Part shown: piece after piece, positions 8,919-17,487 of the stretch
Layout: each line of letters starts with the position of its first letter
How positions within the stretch are numbered: the stretch's first letter is position 1
From: DASUBV01 sp035532295
GTDB taxonomy: Bacteria; Actinomycetota; Actinomycetes; Streptosporangiales; Streptosporangiaceae
Assembly (NCBI GenBank): GCA_035532295.1
Contig: DATKRH010000123.1
Coordinates: 1-40,259, forward strand
Direction: 5' to 3'
Length of the DNA stretch: 40,259 nucleotides
Program-made: the position numbers and the translations under genes
The notes under the pieces: generated by a model
The model's database searches: none
Told to the model about the DNA's origin: nothing
Seen by the model: the letters and a program-made list of their open reading frames with translations, nothing else

Positions 8919-8995
8919 CGGGTCACAGCACCCGCCCGGCCCGGCCGCCAGGGGTGGCGACCGGCGGTCCAGCCCTGGCCAGTTAGCCGTTTCAT
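8915..8995 (-). CDS. 26-aa leader ORF coupled to the TauE-type gene
   Basis: A short ORF (MKRLTGQGWTAGRHP...AVTR) starts at an ATG with GGGAG 6 nt upstream, the best ribosome site in the region. It ends in a TGA that overlaps the GTG start of the exporter. The exporter itself has no good ribosome site, so its translation probably depends on ribosomes finishing this ORF. The peptide is basic, with Trp and Gly/Arg, and resembles nothing I know. It may be a pure coupling device rather than a functional peptide. Confidence 0.55.
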   Translation of the reverse strand: MKRLTGQGWTAGRHPWRPGRAGAVTR

Positions 8996-9007
8996 GATCA
9001 TCTCCCA

Positions 9008-9023
9008 ATACCCATGGGGGTAT
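9008..9023. promoter_or_regulatory. CstR-type operator, TauE promoter
   Basis: Perfect ATACCC-N4-GGGTAT (minus strand ATACCCCCATGGGTAT), identical in 16 of 16 bases to the sites at 13469 and 17488. It abuts the ribosome site of the leader ORF, so binding would block transcription or early elongation of the exporter unit. Confidence 0.8.
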
Positions 9024-9065
9024 ATGCGTACTGAGAGGCTAGCGGACGCGGGCCGTCGGCTGCAA

Positions 9066-9081
9066 ATACCCCCGCCCGTAT
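9066..9081. promoter_or_regulatory. Degenerate CstR-type operator
   Basis: ATACCC-CCGC-CCGTAT keeps one perfect half-site and has two mismatches in the other. It lies 58 bp centre to centre from the perfect site at 9008-9023, flanking the probable exporter promoter from the upstream side, and may help cooperative binding. Confidence 0.4.
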
Positions 9082-9111
9082 ATGACCAGGCCCGCGCTGT
9101 CGCGTCGGCCG

Positions 9112-10326
<1,215 letters not shown>

Positions 10327-10339
10327 CGTTACTGCTCCT

Positions 10340-11722
10340 TCACGGGGCTCGGGGCCGCAGTACGGGTATCCCCGCGGCTTCGGCGTTGTCGAATTCGTCG
10401 TCGATGCTGATCACGGCGCGGCCGCGGGCCGCGAGCATGGAGGCGGCGACTACCGAGCGGTAGCCGCTGTGGCAGTGCACCCAGAGCTCGCCCGGCGGAA
10501 GGTCGCCGAGTCGGCCGGGCAGCTCGTTAAAGGGAATATGGACGGCCCCGGCGATGTGGCTGGCTTCCCACTCCTGCTGCCGCCGGACGTCCAGCACCGC
10601 GACCTCGCCGCCGTCCCGCGCGGCAGCGGCCGCCGCGGCGGCCAGGTCGGCGAACTTGGCGAGCCGCAGCGCTGCCAGCGGCCGCCCGCCGGCCCAGTCC
10701 CGCGGCTGCCCGGTCGCGGCGCCGGCCGGACGGTCGATCCCGATCCGCGCGAGCTCGCGCTGGGCCTGGCCGACCTGCTCGGGGGTCTGCCCGAGCAGGG
10801 TGACGGGCGTGCCCCAGGGGACCGCCCAGCCCAGGTAGGTGGCGAAGCTGCCATCGAGCGGGAAGCTGAAGGAGCCGGGCACGAAGCCTGCCGCGAAGGC
10901 GACCCGGTCCCGCAGGTCGACGACCCACTCGCCCGCCTGGATCGCCCGGCGCAGCTCCGCCGGGTCGGCGCGGCGCGGCGCTGACAGGTCCGCGGGGGCC
11001 GACCCGGCGGTATTGACTGGGCCCATGTGCGCATAATAAGCGGGCCAGGCGTCCAGGCCGGCGAGCAGTGTCTCGACGTAGTTCCGCTCCTCGCGGGTGA
11101 GCGCGGGATTCACCTGCTTCTCCCGCCCGATCGTCGACGAGAGCGCCTCCGACTGGGTGGCGGCGCAGAAGCTGCCGAACCCGTGCGTCGGGAAGATCTC
11201 CGCCGTGTCGGGCAGCTCCCGGGCCAGGCGGTGCGCGGAGCCGAACTGCGCGCGGGCCAGGGCCGCGGTGTTATCGGCGCCGAGCAGGTCCGGCCGGCCG
11301 GTGGCACCATAGAGCAGCGACCCTCCGGTGAAGACTCCGACCACCTGCTCCCCCGCCGTCAGCACGTAGGACAGGTGGGTGAACGTATGGCCGGGCGTGG
11401 CCAGCGCCCGCACCGCCATCGTGGCGCCGACCTGCGCGACGTCGCCATCACGGACCTCGGTGCGGCCGAAGGCGACGGGGTCGGCGGCGTTGACCAGGTA
11501 GCTCGCGCCGGTGGCGCGGGAAAGGGCCAGCCCGCCGCTCACGTAGTCGTTGTGGATGTGCGTTTCCGCCACGTGCGTGATGCGCACGCCAAGCCCGGCG
11601 GCCAGGGCGCTGACGCGATCGATGTCCCGCTGCGGGTCGATGACGATCGCCGTTTCCCCGTCGTGGGCCAGGTAGCTGCGGTCGCCGAGCGTCGGCGTCT
11701 CGACGGGAACCACTTCGACCAT
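10340..11722 (-). CDS. CstB-like persulfide dioxygenase-rhodanese (first copy)
   Basis: A 460-aa three-domain protein: metallo-beta-lactamase (ETHE1-like) persulfide dioxygenase (about 1-240), a rhodanese-like domain without catalytic Cys (about 260-350), and an active rhodanese (about 370-460, C417 in CHSGYR). Metal ligands H55, H57, D59, H112 and H180 are visible. Such proteins oxidise LMW persulfides to sulfite and make thiosulfate. The usual third-ligand motif TGD reads TGG here (FTGGSLL), as in the second copy. The start at 11722 is chosen for AAGGAG upstream; the longer frame to 11842 would run through the probable promoter. It is first in an operon with SQR and has a different upstream palindrome from the CstR sites. 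Confidence 0.9.
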   Translation of the reverse strand: MVEVVPVETPTLGDRSYLAHDGETAIVIDPQRDIDRVSALAAGLGVRITHVAETHIHNDYVSGGLALSRATGASYLVNAADPVAFGRTEVRDGDVAQVGATMAVRALATPGHTFTHLSYVLTAGEQVVGVFTGGSLLYGATGRPDLLGADNTAALARAQFGSAHRLARELPDTAEIFPTHGFGSFCAATQSEALSSTIGREKQVNPALTREERNYVETLLAGLDAWPAYYAHMGPVNTAGSAPADLSAPRRADPAELRRAIQAGEWVVDLRDRVAFAAGFVPGSFSFPLDGSFATYLGWAVPWGTPVTLLGQTPEQVGQAQRELARIGIDRPAGAATGQPRDWAGGRPLAALRLAKFADLAAAAAAAARDGGEVAVLDVRRQQEWEASHIAGAVHIPFNELPGRLGDLPPGELWVHCHSGYRSVVAASMLAARGRAVISIDDEFDNAEAAGIPVLRPRAP

Positions 11723-11780
11723 GATCGCGCTCCTTCCGGGGTGGCCACCAGCGAAAGCCCAGCTCTCGGGTACGGCAAAT

Positions 11781-11796
11781 GTACGATCATTCGTAC
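11781..11796. promoter_or_regulatory. Palindromic operator in the cstB-sqr / gntR divergent region
   Basis: GTACGA-TCAT-TCGTAC is a perfect 6-4-6 inverted repeat. On the minus strand it fills the 17-bp spacer between TTGTTC and TACATT, a plausible -35/-10 pair for the cstB-sqr operon. GntR/HutC operators typically have GT...AC ends, and the divergent gene at 11907 is a GntR regulator, so it is the likely binder. Confidence 0.5.
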
Positions 11797-11906
11797 TGAT
11801 GAACAAGACTCGTGCCGCGCCGGAGCGGGCGGCCCGGGCCACTGACGGCAGGTAACTTCCATGCTGTCCGGACGTTCACGGGCCGCGCGCACGGCAGGGA
11901 GTCGCA

Positions 11907-12803
11907 GTGAGAGCACAGGGCCATCGCCGCGGCGCGACAGCCGGGCAGCTGGACCGCCGCAGCCCGCTGCCGCTGTGGGCGCAGCTGCGTGCCGACCTGC
12001 TCCGCAGGCTGGCGGCCGGCGCCTTCATCGAGGCGTTCCCCAGCGAGCTGGCGCTCGTGGCCGAGTACGCGGTGAGCCGGCACACCGTCCGCGCGGCCCT
12101 GCGGGAACTGCGGGCCGACGGCGTCGTGGTCGCCGAGCGCGGCCGCCGGCCGCGGCTCGCCGGGAGCACGGCGATCACTCAGCCCCTCGGAGCGCTGTAC
12201 TCGCTGTTCGCCTCAGTTGAGTCGGCGGGCCTGCGCCAGGGCAGCATCGTCCGGGCCCGCGACCTGCGCGCCGACGCGGTGATCGCGGAACGGCTCGGGC
12301 TGGAGGCCTCCACGCCGCTGTTCCGCCTCGAGCGGCTGCGCCTCGCCGGCGGGGAGCCGCTGGCCCTTGACACGGTGTGGCTCCCGGCCGAGATCGCCGC
12401 GCCGCTGCTGGAGGCCGACTTCACCCACACCGCCCTTTACGACGAGCTGGCGGCCCGGGTCGGCGTCCGGCTGGACAGCGGGCGCGAGCACATCCGGGCG
12501 GTCGTGCCCACCCGCGCCGAGCAAGCGCTTCTGGAGATTCCGCCGTCCACCGGCGCGCTGGCGATCGACCGGCTCGGCCACAGCGGGGGCAGTCCGGTGG
12601 AATGGCGGCACACCCTGATCCGGGGCGACCGGTTCTCCCTGCTAGCGGAGTTCTCCCCGCGCACCGGCTACCAGCTCACCGTCGGCGGTCCCGGGCGGGC
12701 GACGCTGGCGAGCCGGGCGGCCGCGGCCAGGCGGCAGCAGCCACCGCAGATGCTCGCGGTCGCCCTGCAACTGCAGCCGCCGCCACAAGACGGCGCCGGG
12801 TGA
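11907..12803 (+). CDS. GntR/HutC-family transcriptional regulator with UTRA domain
   Basis: A 298-aa regulator. Residues 20-85 form a GntR winged helix (PLPLWAQLRADLLRRL...PSELALVAEYAVSRHTVRAALRELRADG). Residues about 105-265 form a UTRA/chorismate-lyase-like effector domain (TPLFRLERLRLAGGEPLALDTVWLP). The C-terminal 30 residues are Ala/Gln-rich. The start is a GTG with GGGAG upstream. It is divergent from the cstB-sqr operon across a palindrome, so it may control sulfide oxidation there; its ligand is unknown. Its 3' end overlaps the convergent PIG-L gene by 162 bp. Confidence 0.9.
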   Translation: MRAQGHRRGATAGQLDRRSPLPLWAQLRADLLRRLAAGAFIEAFPSELALVAEYAVSRHTVRAALRELRADGVVVAERGRRPRLAGSTAITQPLGALYSLFASVESAGLRQGSIVRARDLRADAVIAERLGLEASTPLFRLERLRLAGGEPLALDTVWLPAEIAAPLLEADFTHTALYDELAARVGVRLDSGREHIRAVVPTRAEQALLEIPPSTGALAIDRLGHSGGSPVEWRHTLIRGDRFSLLAEFSPRTGYQLTVGGPGRATLASRAAAARRQQPPQMLAVALQLQPPPQDGAG

Positions 12804-13454
12804 GATCTGGCTAGCGTGCAGGAGCGCGGCGCTGCGCTGCGCGGCGCGGTCCACCCGGATGCACAGGTCAATGCCATCCGGCGGCTGGCCGGCGAACGAC
12901 GCGCCGGTCTCCTCGCGCAGCTGGCCGGCGATCGCGTCGGGCAGCGCCCAGGCCAGCACCGGCAGGCCGGTCGCTTGCGCCGCGCGCACCGCGGCGCGGG
13001 TCGCGGCCTGGTGGTCGGGGTGGCCGGTGATGCCGGTGTCATCGAACACCAGCAGGCCGTCTGCCCGGTGCCGGGCGGCCAGCCGGGTGACGTGACCGGA
13101 TAGCTCGTCCGGCGCCGCCGTGGCGAGCTGTCCGTCGGGATACCCGAGCAGGGTGACGCTGGCTATCCCGAGCTCGGCGGCGGCCTGGCGGATCTCCCGG
13201 GCACGCGCCTGGCGGAGCTCGGCGTGGTTCTCGTTCAGCGTGGACGCCTCGCCATGGGTGTAGCACAGGACGTGCACCGCGGCGCCGCCCGCGGTGAAGT
13301 GGCCGGCTACCGCGCCGAGCCCGAACGTCTCGTCGTCGGGATGGGCGACGACCACGAGCAGCCGCCGCCAGCCCGGCAGCGTCCGCCCGACCCGACGCCG
13401 GGCCGCCCGGAGAGAACGGCCCGTTACCTCGTTCGTCAGTCTGGCAGCCCTCAT
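12642..13454 (-). CDS. PIG-L/LmbE-family deacetylase
   Basis: A 270-aa zinc-dependent N-deacetylase-fold protein. The signature AHPDDETFG lies about 30-40 residues in, and the second ligand motif GHPDHQA is mid-protein. In actinomycetes this family includes MshB and Mca, which make mycothiol and cleave mycothiol S-conjugates. The start at 13454 is chosen because GGAGG lies 6 nt before it; the longer frame would start inside the CstR operator at 13469-13484. That operator ties the gene to persulfide stress, suggesting a role in LMW-thiol or persulfide turnover (inference). The last 50 residues are Arg/Pro/Gly-rich and run antisense into gntR. Confidence 0.88.
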   Translation of the reverse strand: MRAARLTNEVTGRSLRAARRRVGRTLPGWRRLLVVVAHPDDETFGLGAVAGHFTAGGAAVHVLCYTHGEASTLNENHAELRQARAREIRQAAAELGIASVTLLGYPDGQLATAAPDELSGHVTRLAARHRADGLLVFDDTGITGHPDHQAATRAAVRAAQATGLPVLAWALPDAIAGQLREETGASFAGQPPDGIDLCIRVDRAAQRSAALLHASQISPGAVLWRRLQLQGDREHLRWLLPPGRGRPARQRRPPGTADGELVAGARGELR

Positions 13455-13468
13455 CGCACGCCTCCAAA

Positions 13469-13484
13469 ATACCCCCATGGGTAT
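13469..13484. promoter_or_regulatory. CstR-type operator, PIG-L promoter
   Basis: ATACCCCCATGGGTAT, a perfect ATACCC-N4-GGGTAT site, lies directly before the GGAGG ribosome site of the PIG-L gene on the minus strand. TATATA next to it may be part of the promoter. Confidence 0.8.
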
Positions 13485-13572
13485 ATAGCCGTCGTAACCG
13501 GCCCGGGCCGGGAATCATTCCCGCGGGATCTCGCCGCCGCCCGGCGGCCGGCGCCGGCGTCGCGGCTCGTAT

Positions 13573-13588
13573 ATGCCCTGGGGGGTAT
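13573..13588. promoter_or_regulatory. CstR-type operator (one mismatch), upstream site of second cstB-like gene
   Basis: ATGCCC-TGGG-GGGTAT differs from the consensus at one base. It abuts the candidate -35 (TTGCGC) of the second CstB-like gene. Its centre is 57 bp from the perfect site at 13630, nearly the same spacing as the pair before the exporter. Confidence 0.6.
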
Positions 13589-13618
13589 TTGCGCAAGGGC
13601 CGCCCGACCCGTTACCGT
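13589..13618 (+). promoter_or_regulatory. Candidate promoter of the second cstB-like gene
   Basis: TTGCGC (13589-13594) and TACCGT (13613-13618) are separated by 18 bp and fit the loose TTGnnn / TAnnnT actinobacterial pattern. CstR-type operators border the pair on both sides, with the downstream one near the expected transcript start. Confidence 0.4.
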
Positions 13619-13629
13619 GGTCTCTACAG

Positions 13630-13645
13630 ATACCCTCCGGGGTAT
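13630..13645. promoter_or_regulatory. CstR-type operator, downstream site of second cstB-like gene
   Basis: ATACCC-TCCG-GGGTAT is a perfect match to the consensus, 33 bp before the ATG of the second CstB-like gene and just downstream of the candidate -10. Confidence 0.8.
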
Positions 13646-13678
13646 TAGCGAGCAGATCACGGAAGGCTGGGCACGACG

Positions 13679-15064
13679 ATGATCGAGGTTGTCAGCATGG
13701 ATACCCCGGCGCTGGGTGACCGCAGTTACCTGGCGTCCGACGGGCGGGTCGCGCTGGTGGTGGATCCGCAGCGCGATATCGACCGGGTGCTGGCGGCGGC
13801 GGCCGACCGGGGGGTAGCGATCACTCAGGTATTCGAGACTCACCTCCATAACGACTACGTCAGCGGGGGCCTCGAGCTCGCCCGGCTGACCGGCGCGGCG
13901 TACCACGTGAACGCCGCCGACCAGGTGGCCTTCGACCACGTCCCGGTCACCGACGGTGATGTCATCGAGGTGGGTGACGGCATGGCGGTGCGGGTGATCG
14001 CGACCCCGGGTCACACCTTCACCCACCTGTCCTACTCGCTGCAGGACACGGCCACCGGGAGCGTGGTCGCGGTGTTCACCGGCGGGTCGCTGCTGCACGG
14101 CTCGACCGGGCGGCCGGACCTGCTCGGCGTCGAGCATCAGGCCACGCTGGCCGCCGCGCAGCACGCCTCGGCCCGGCGGCTCGCCACCGAGCTTCCCGAC
14201 CAGACGCCGGTCTGCCCGACTCACGGGTTCGGCAGCTTCTGCTCGGCGACCCAGTCCGCGGTCGATGGCTCCACGATCGGCCAGGAGAAGCGCGTCAACC
14301 CGGCGCTCACCCAGGACGAGGCCCGTTACGTGGCGGAACTGCTGGCCGGCCTGGACGCCTACCCCGCCTACTACGCGCACATGGGCCCGGCCAACGCCGC
14401 TGGGGCCGGCGCCCCCGACCTGGCCCCGCCGGCCCCGGCGGACGCCGCCCAGGTGGCCGCCCGCATCGCCGCGGGCGAATGGGTCGCCGACCTGCGCCAC
14501 CGCACGGCATTCGCGGCCGGGCACGTGGCCGGGTCGCTGAGCTTCGAGCACGGCAGCGATTTCACCACCTACCTGGGCTGGCTCATCCCGTGGGGAACCC
14601 CGCTGACCCTCCTCGGTGACAGCCCCGAGCAGGTCGCCGCCGCCCAGCGGGACCTGACCCGGATCGGCATCGACCACCTCGCCGGAGCCGCCGCGGGCCG
14701 CCCGGAGGACTGGGCCGGCGGCCGGCCGCTCGCCTCGTTCCCCGTCGCCAGCTTCGCCGACCTGGCCGCCGTCCGCCATCACCGGGCGGTCATCGTCCTG
14801 GACGTGCGCCGGGCGCTGGAGTGGGCCGACGACCACCTCGACGGCGCGCTGCACATCCCGCTGCAGGACCTGCGGGCCCGGATCGGCGAGGTCCCCCGGG
14901 GCGAGGTCTGGGTGCACTGCCGGTCGGGATACCGCGCCGGGATCGCCGCGGCCCTGCTGCAGGCGGCCGGGCACGCGGTGGTGACCGTGGACGACGACTT
15001 CGACCACGCGGCCGACGCCGGTCTCCCCCTGGCCGGCCGGGCCGCTGCCGTACGCACGCCATGA
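13679..15064 (+). CDS. CstB-like persulfide dioxygenase-rhodanese (second copy)
   Basis: A 461-aa paralogue of the 10340-11722 product with the same layout: MBL dioxygenase domain with ETHLHNDYVSGG and PGHTFTH metal motifs, a rhodanese-like domain without Cys, and a C-terminal rhodanese with C414 in CRSGYR. It oxidises persulfide sulfur to sulfite/thiosulfate. Unlike the first copy it is not next to sqr. It has two CstR-type operators and sits upstream of the cstR gene, so it is probably the inducible persulfide-stress form. GGAAGG about 12 nt upstream is the only ribosome site. The FTGGSLL motif lacks the usual Asp of TGD, as in copy one. Confidence 0.9.
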   Translation: MIEVVSMDTPALGDRSYLASDGRVALVVDPQRDIDRVLAAAADRGVAITQVFETHLHNDYVSGGLELARLTGAAYHVNAADQVAFDHVPVTDGDVIEVGDGMAVRVIATPGHTFTHLSYSLQDTATGSVVAVFTGGSLLHGSTGRPDLLGVEHQATLAAAQHASARRLATELPDQTPVCPTHGFGSFCSATQSAVDGSTIGQEKRVNPALTQDEARYVAELLAGLDAYPAYYAHMGPANAAGAGAPDLAPPAPADAAQVAARIAAGEWVADLRHRTAFAAGHVAGSLSFEHGSDFTTYLGWLIPWGTPLTLLGDSPEQVAAAQRDLTRIGIDHLAGAAAGRPEDWAGGRPLASFPVASFADLAAVRHHRAVIVLDVRRALEWADDHLDGALHIPLQDLRARIGEVPRGEVWVHCRSGYRAGIAAALLQAAGHAVVTVDDDFDHAADAGLPLAGRAAAVRTP

Positions 15065-15113
15065 CGCAGGAGCCTGGGCCCGGCCGCCCCCGATCTGACC
15101 GGTGGCACGCACC

Positions 15114-15129
15114 ATACCCCACCGGGTAT
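15114..15129. promoter_or_regulatory. CstR-type operator, cstR promoter
   Basis: ATACCC-CACC-GGGTAT is a perfect match, 66 bp before the cstR ATG. Its right edge overlaps TATGCT, a possible -10, which suggests autorepression. Confidence 0.8.
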
Positions 15130-15132
15130 GCT

Positions 15133-15182
15133 GAGCCAACGGAACTGCCGAGCCGACGGAACTGCAAGCCGACTGAACTGCG
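15133..15182 (+). repeat. Triple ~17-bp repeat in the cstR leader
   Basis: Three imperfect units built on GCCgACgGAACTGC lie at 15133-15149, 15150-15166 and 15167-15182, between the operator and the GAGGGAG ribosome site of cstR. They are non-coding. They may be a simple duplication or a leader element. Confidence 0.75.
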
Positions 15183-15195
15183 AGGGAGACGGCTG

Positions 15196-15456
15196 ATGAA
15201 GATCGACGAGGACGCCGCGGGCCAGGTACTCAACCGGCTCCGCCGCGCCCAGGGCCAGCTGACCGGGGTCATCGGCATGATCGAGTCCGGCCGGGACTGC
15301 GCCGACGTGGTCACCCAGCTCGCCGCGGTGTCACGCGCCCTGGACCGCGCCGGGTTCAAGATCGTCGCAAGCGGCATGCGCCAGTGCCTGATCGGGGACG
15401 GCGACTCCCCGATGACCGAAGAGCAGATGGAGAAGATGTTCCTCACCCTCGCCTGA
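15196..15456 (+). CDS. cstR: CsoR/RcnR-family persulfide-sensing repressor, CstR-like
   Basis: An 86-aa all-helical DUF156 regulator with the family signature RLRRAQGQLTGVIGMIESGRDC. The two sensor cysteines are C35 and C64, 29 residues apart as in S. aureus CstR. The His that copper CsoR places four residues before the second Cys is replaced (G60 in SGMRQC). This argues for thiol/persulfide sensing, in which the cysteines form di- or trisulfides and release DNA. The start at 15196 has GAGGGAG upstream; longer frames overlap the cstB-like gene. It has its own operator and probably represses all units carrying ATACCC-N4-GGGTAT in this island. Confidence 0.88.
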   Translation: MKIDEDAAGQVLNRLRRAQGQLTGVIGMIESGRDCADVVTQLAAVSRALDRAGFKIVASGMRQCLIGDGDSPMTEEQMEKMFLTLA

Positions 15457-15539
15457 CGCAACCTTCGCCCGGCGCGGCGGGACCCACCTGACCGGGACCC
15501 ACCTGACGCAGCGGGACCCGTCGGCGAGTTACCTCCGAG

Positions 15540-17285
15540 CTACCCCGCCGGCGCTGGCGCGAGGCAGGCGGGCGGGAGCGGGAACCAGCGCAGGTCCTCG
15601 AAGTCGGCACCAAGTCCAGTCGGCCCGTCGTCGAGGACCGCGGGGCGCGCGTCCAGCAGGGCGCGGGCCTCGCGCAGGTAGCCGGGGAAGGCGTCCTCGC
15701 CGGCCTGCGCGCGGTCGCGCGGGTAGGTCAGCTCCCCGTCCGGTCCGTACGACACCTCCGACAGCCGCAACGGGGCCGGCGGGGGGCCGCCGACGTGGCG
15801 CCACAGGCCGGTGTGCGGGTCGAACCGGTAGTCGGGCAGCAGCCGGTAGCCTTCCGCCGCGACCAGCCCGACCGCATCGGCGATGAAGCGGGCGGATGCG
15901 GCGGAGATGAAGTAATTGAGGTTGACCCGCGTCCAGCCAGGCTTGACCCCCTCGCAGCCGCGGCCGATTTCGTCGCGCAGCGCGTGCGAGCGGGCGGTGC
16001 CGATCGCCAGCAGCCGGTGCCCGTAGGGGCCGGCGCAGGAGCACCCGCCGCGGGCCTGGATGCCGAACAGGTCGTTGAGCAGCGCTACGACGAAGTTGTG
16101 GTGCAGGTACTGGCCTTCCCCGCGGCGGATCCGGAAGGAGACGACCGCCAGCCGGCGGGCCTGGTGGCTGCCGAGGATCTCGATCCGCGGATTGTCCTCC
16201 CAGCGGCCCAGTACCTGCCGCCAGAGCCGCTGCTCCCGGGCCTGGATCAGGTCGGTGCCGATGGCCTGCTTGAGGCCGAACACCAGGCCGGCCCGGATCG
16301 ACTCGACGATGGCCGGGGTGCCGCCCTCCTCGCGGGCGACGGGGTCGTCAAGGTAGCGGTGGCCGGCCGGGTCGACGAACGCCACCGTGCCGCCGCCGGG
16401 CACGGTGGGCACCGTGTTGCGGACCAGGCCGCGGCGGACGACCAGGACGCCCGGCGTCTGCGGGCCGCCGGGGAACTTGTGCGGGGACAGGAAGACCGCG
16501 TCCTTCTGATCGCCCCGGCCGGGAGCGGACGCGGCCACGCGGATCGGCACGTACGGCCCGGCAGCGGCGTAGTCCCAGAAGGACAGCGCGCCGTGGGCGT
16601 GCAGCAGGCTGGCGACGGCGCTGGTGTCGGTGAGGATGCCGGTGACGTTGGAGGCGGCGGAGAAGCTGCCGATGCGCAGCGGCCGGCCGGCGAAGCGGAT
16701 GAGCTGGCGGCGCAGGTCGGCCAGGTCGATATGCCCGGTGGCGTCCTCGGCGATGACCACGACGTCGGCGATCGACTCGCGCCAGGGCAGCTCGTTGGAG
16801 TGATGCTCGTACGGGCCGACGAACACCACCGGCCGCCCGGCGGGCGGGATGCGCTCCGACAGCTGGTACTGCTCGTCCAGGCCGGCCGGGATGCGCAGCT
16901 CCAGGATGCCGATCAGCTTGCTGACCGCGGCCGTCGCCCCGGAGCCGCAGAAGATGACCAGGTCATCCTCGGTCCCGCCGACGGCCTCGCGGATCAGCCG
17001 CCGCGCGTCCTCGCGCAGCCGGGTGGTCTGCAGCCCGGTCCCGGAGCTCTCGGTGTGGGTGTTCGCGTACCTCGGCAGCACCGCGTCACGGATGAAGTCC
17101 TCGATGAAGTCCAGCGACCGCCCGGATGCCGTGTAGTCGGCATAGGTCACCCGCCGGGGGCCGAACGGGCCGTTCATCAGCTCACCCTCGCCGATGATCC
17201 CGCGGCGCACCCGTTCCAGCAGCGGTGATGTCGGCAGGCTCCCCGCCGCGGCGGGACCAGCCTGGCCCGGGCCGGCCGCGCGCAC
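15540..17285 (-). CDS. Class V aminotransferase / cysteine desulfurase-like PLP enzyme
   Basis: About 581 aa. The fold-type I PLP core includes a lysine in SPHKFPGG (about residue 270), HHSNELPWR upstream, and RGGCSCAGPYGH further on, where cysteine desulfurases carry the persulfide-forming Cys. A C-terminal extension of about 120 residues follows. The start is placed at GTG 17285, 2 nt after the stop of the 53-aa Cys-rich gene. The longer frame to 17456 would overlap that gene entirely and has no family-like sequence. Controlled with its partner by a CstR-type operator, it probably handles cysteine or cysteine persulfide sulfur. The substrate is not known from sequence. Confidence 0.85.
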   Translation of the reverse strand: MRAAGPGQAGPAAAGSLPTSPLLERVRRGIIGEGELMNGPFGPRRVTYADYTASGRSLDFIEDFIRDAVLPRYANTHTESSGTGLQTTRLREDARRLIREAVGGTEDDLVIFCGSGATAAVSKLIGILELRIPAGLDEQYQLSERIPPAGRPVVFVGPYEHHSNELPWRESIADVVVIAEDATGHIDLADLRRQLIRFAGRPLRIGSFSAASNVTGILTDTSAVASLLHAHGALSFWDYAAAGPYVPIRVAASAPGRGDQKDAVFLSPHKFPGGPQTPGVLVVRRGLVRNTVPTVPGGGTVAFVDPAGHRYLDDPVAREEGGTPAIVESIRAGLVFGLKQAIGTDLIQAREQRLWRQVLGRWEDNPRIEILGSHQARRLAVVSFRIRRGEGQYLHHNFVVALLNDLFGIQARGGCSCAGPYGHRLLAIGTARSHALRDEIGRGCEGVKPGWTRVNLNYFISAASARFIADAVGLVAAEGYRLLPDYRFDPHTGLWRHVGGPPPAPLRLSEVSYGPDGELTYPRDRAQAGEDAFPGYLREARALLDARPAVLDDGPTGLGADFEDLRWFPLPPACLAPAPAG

Positions 17286-17287
17286 GG

Positions 17288-17449
17288 TCAGCCGCCTCGC
17301 CGCGAGCCGATCCACTGCCGACGCGGCTGGGCTTCGCGGCAGCTGCAGCGGTTCTCGGGCGGGACGCCGGCGAGGGCCTGCTCCACATGCTGGCCGCAGC
17401 CAGTCCAGGTGATCTTCTTGCAGTGGTTGCAGACGGCCGGGCTGCACAT
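17288..17449 (-). CDS. 53-aa Cys-rich small protein (probable zinc-binding)
   Basis: An ATG with AGGAG 6 nt upstream opens a 53-codon frame beginning MCSPAVCNHCKKITWTGCGQ. Six cysteines in C-x4-C-x2-C...C...CSC pairs plus His21 suggest a small zinc or metal site. Short actinobacterial proteins with CxxCgKtTWxGCGqHv are familiar to me as conserved hypotheticals. It is the first gene after the CstR-type operator at 17488 and precedes the class V aminotransferase by 2 nt. It could be a sulfur acceptor, metal carrier or small partner of that enzyme. Confidence 0.8.
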   Translation of the reverse strand: MCSPAVCNHCKKITWTGCGQHVEQALAGVPPENRCSCREAQPRRQWIGSRRGG

Positions 17450-17487
17450 AGGGCACTCCTTAACGGGTTCGGCGATAATTTCTCATC

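Noticed and set aside
10362..10375. Possible further CstR site (acgggtatcccc)
   Set aside because: Only one half-site matches and it lies inside the CstB-like coding sequence.
12642..12803. Frameshift at the gntR/PIG-L convergence
   Set aside because: Both frames end cleanly and the family motifs lie well inside each gene; the 162-bp antisense overlap is more simply a long C-terminal tail.
13451..15139. 562-aa open frame on the minus strand
   Set aside because: Antisense to the second CstB-like gene, which has clear catalytic motifs on the plus strand.
15196..15456. Copper-sensing CsoR
   Set aside because: The His of the Cys-His-Cys copper site is replaced and no copper genes are near; persulfide sensing fits better.
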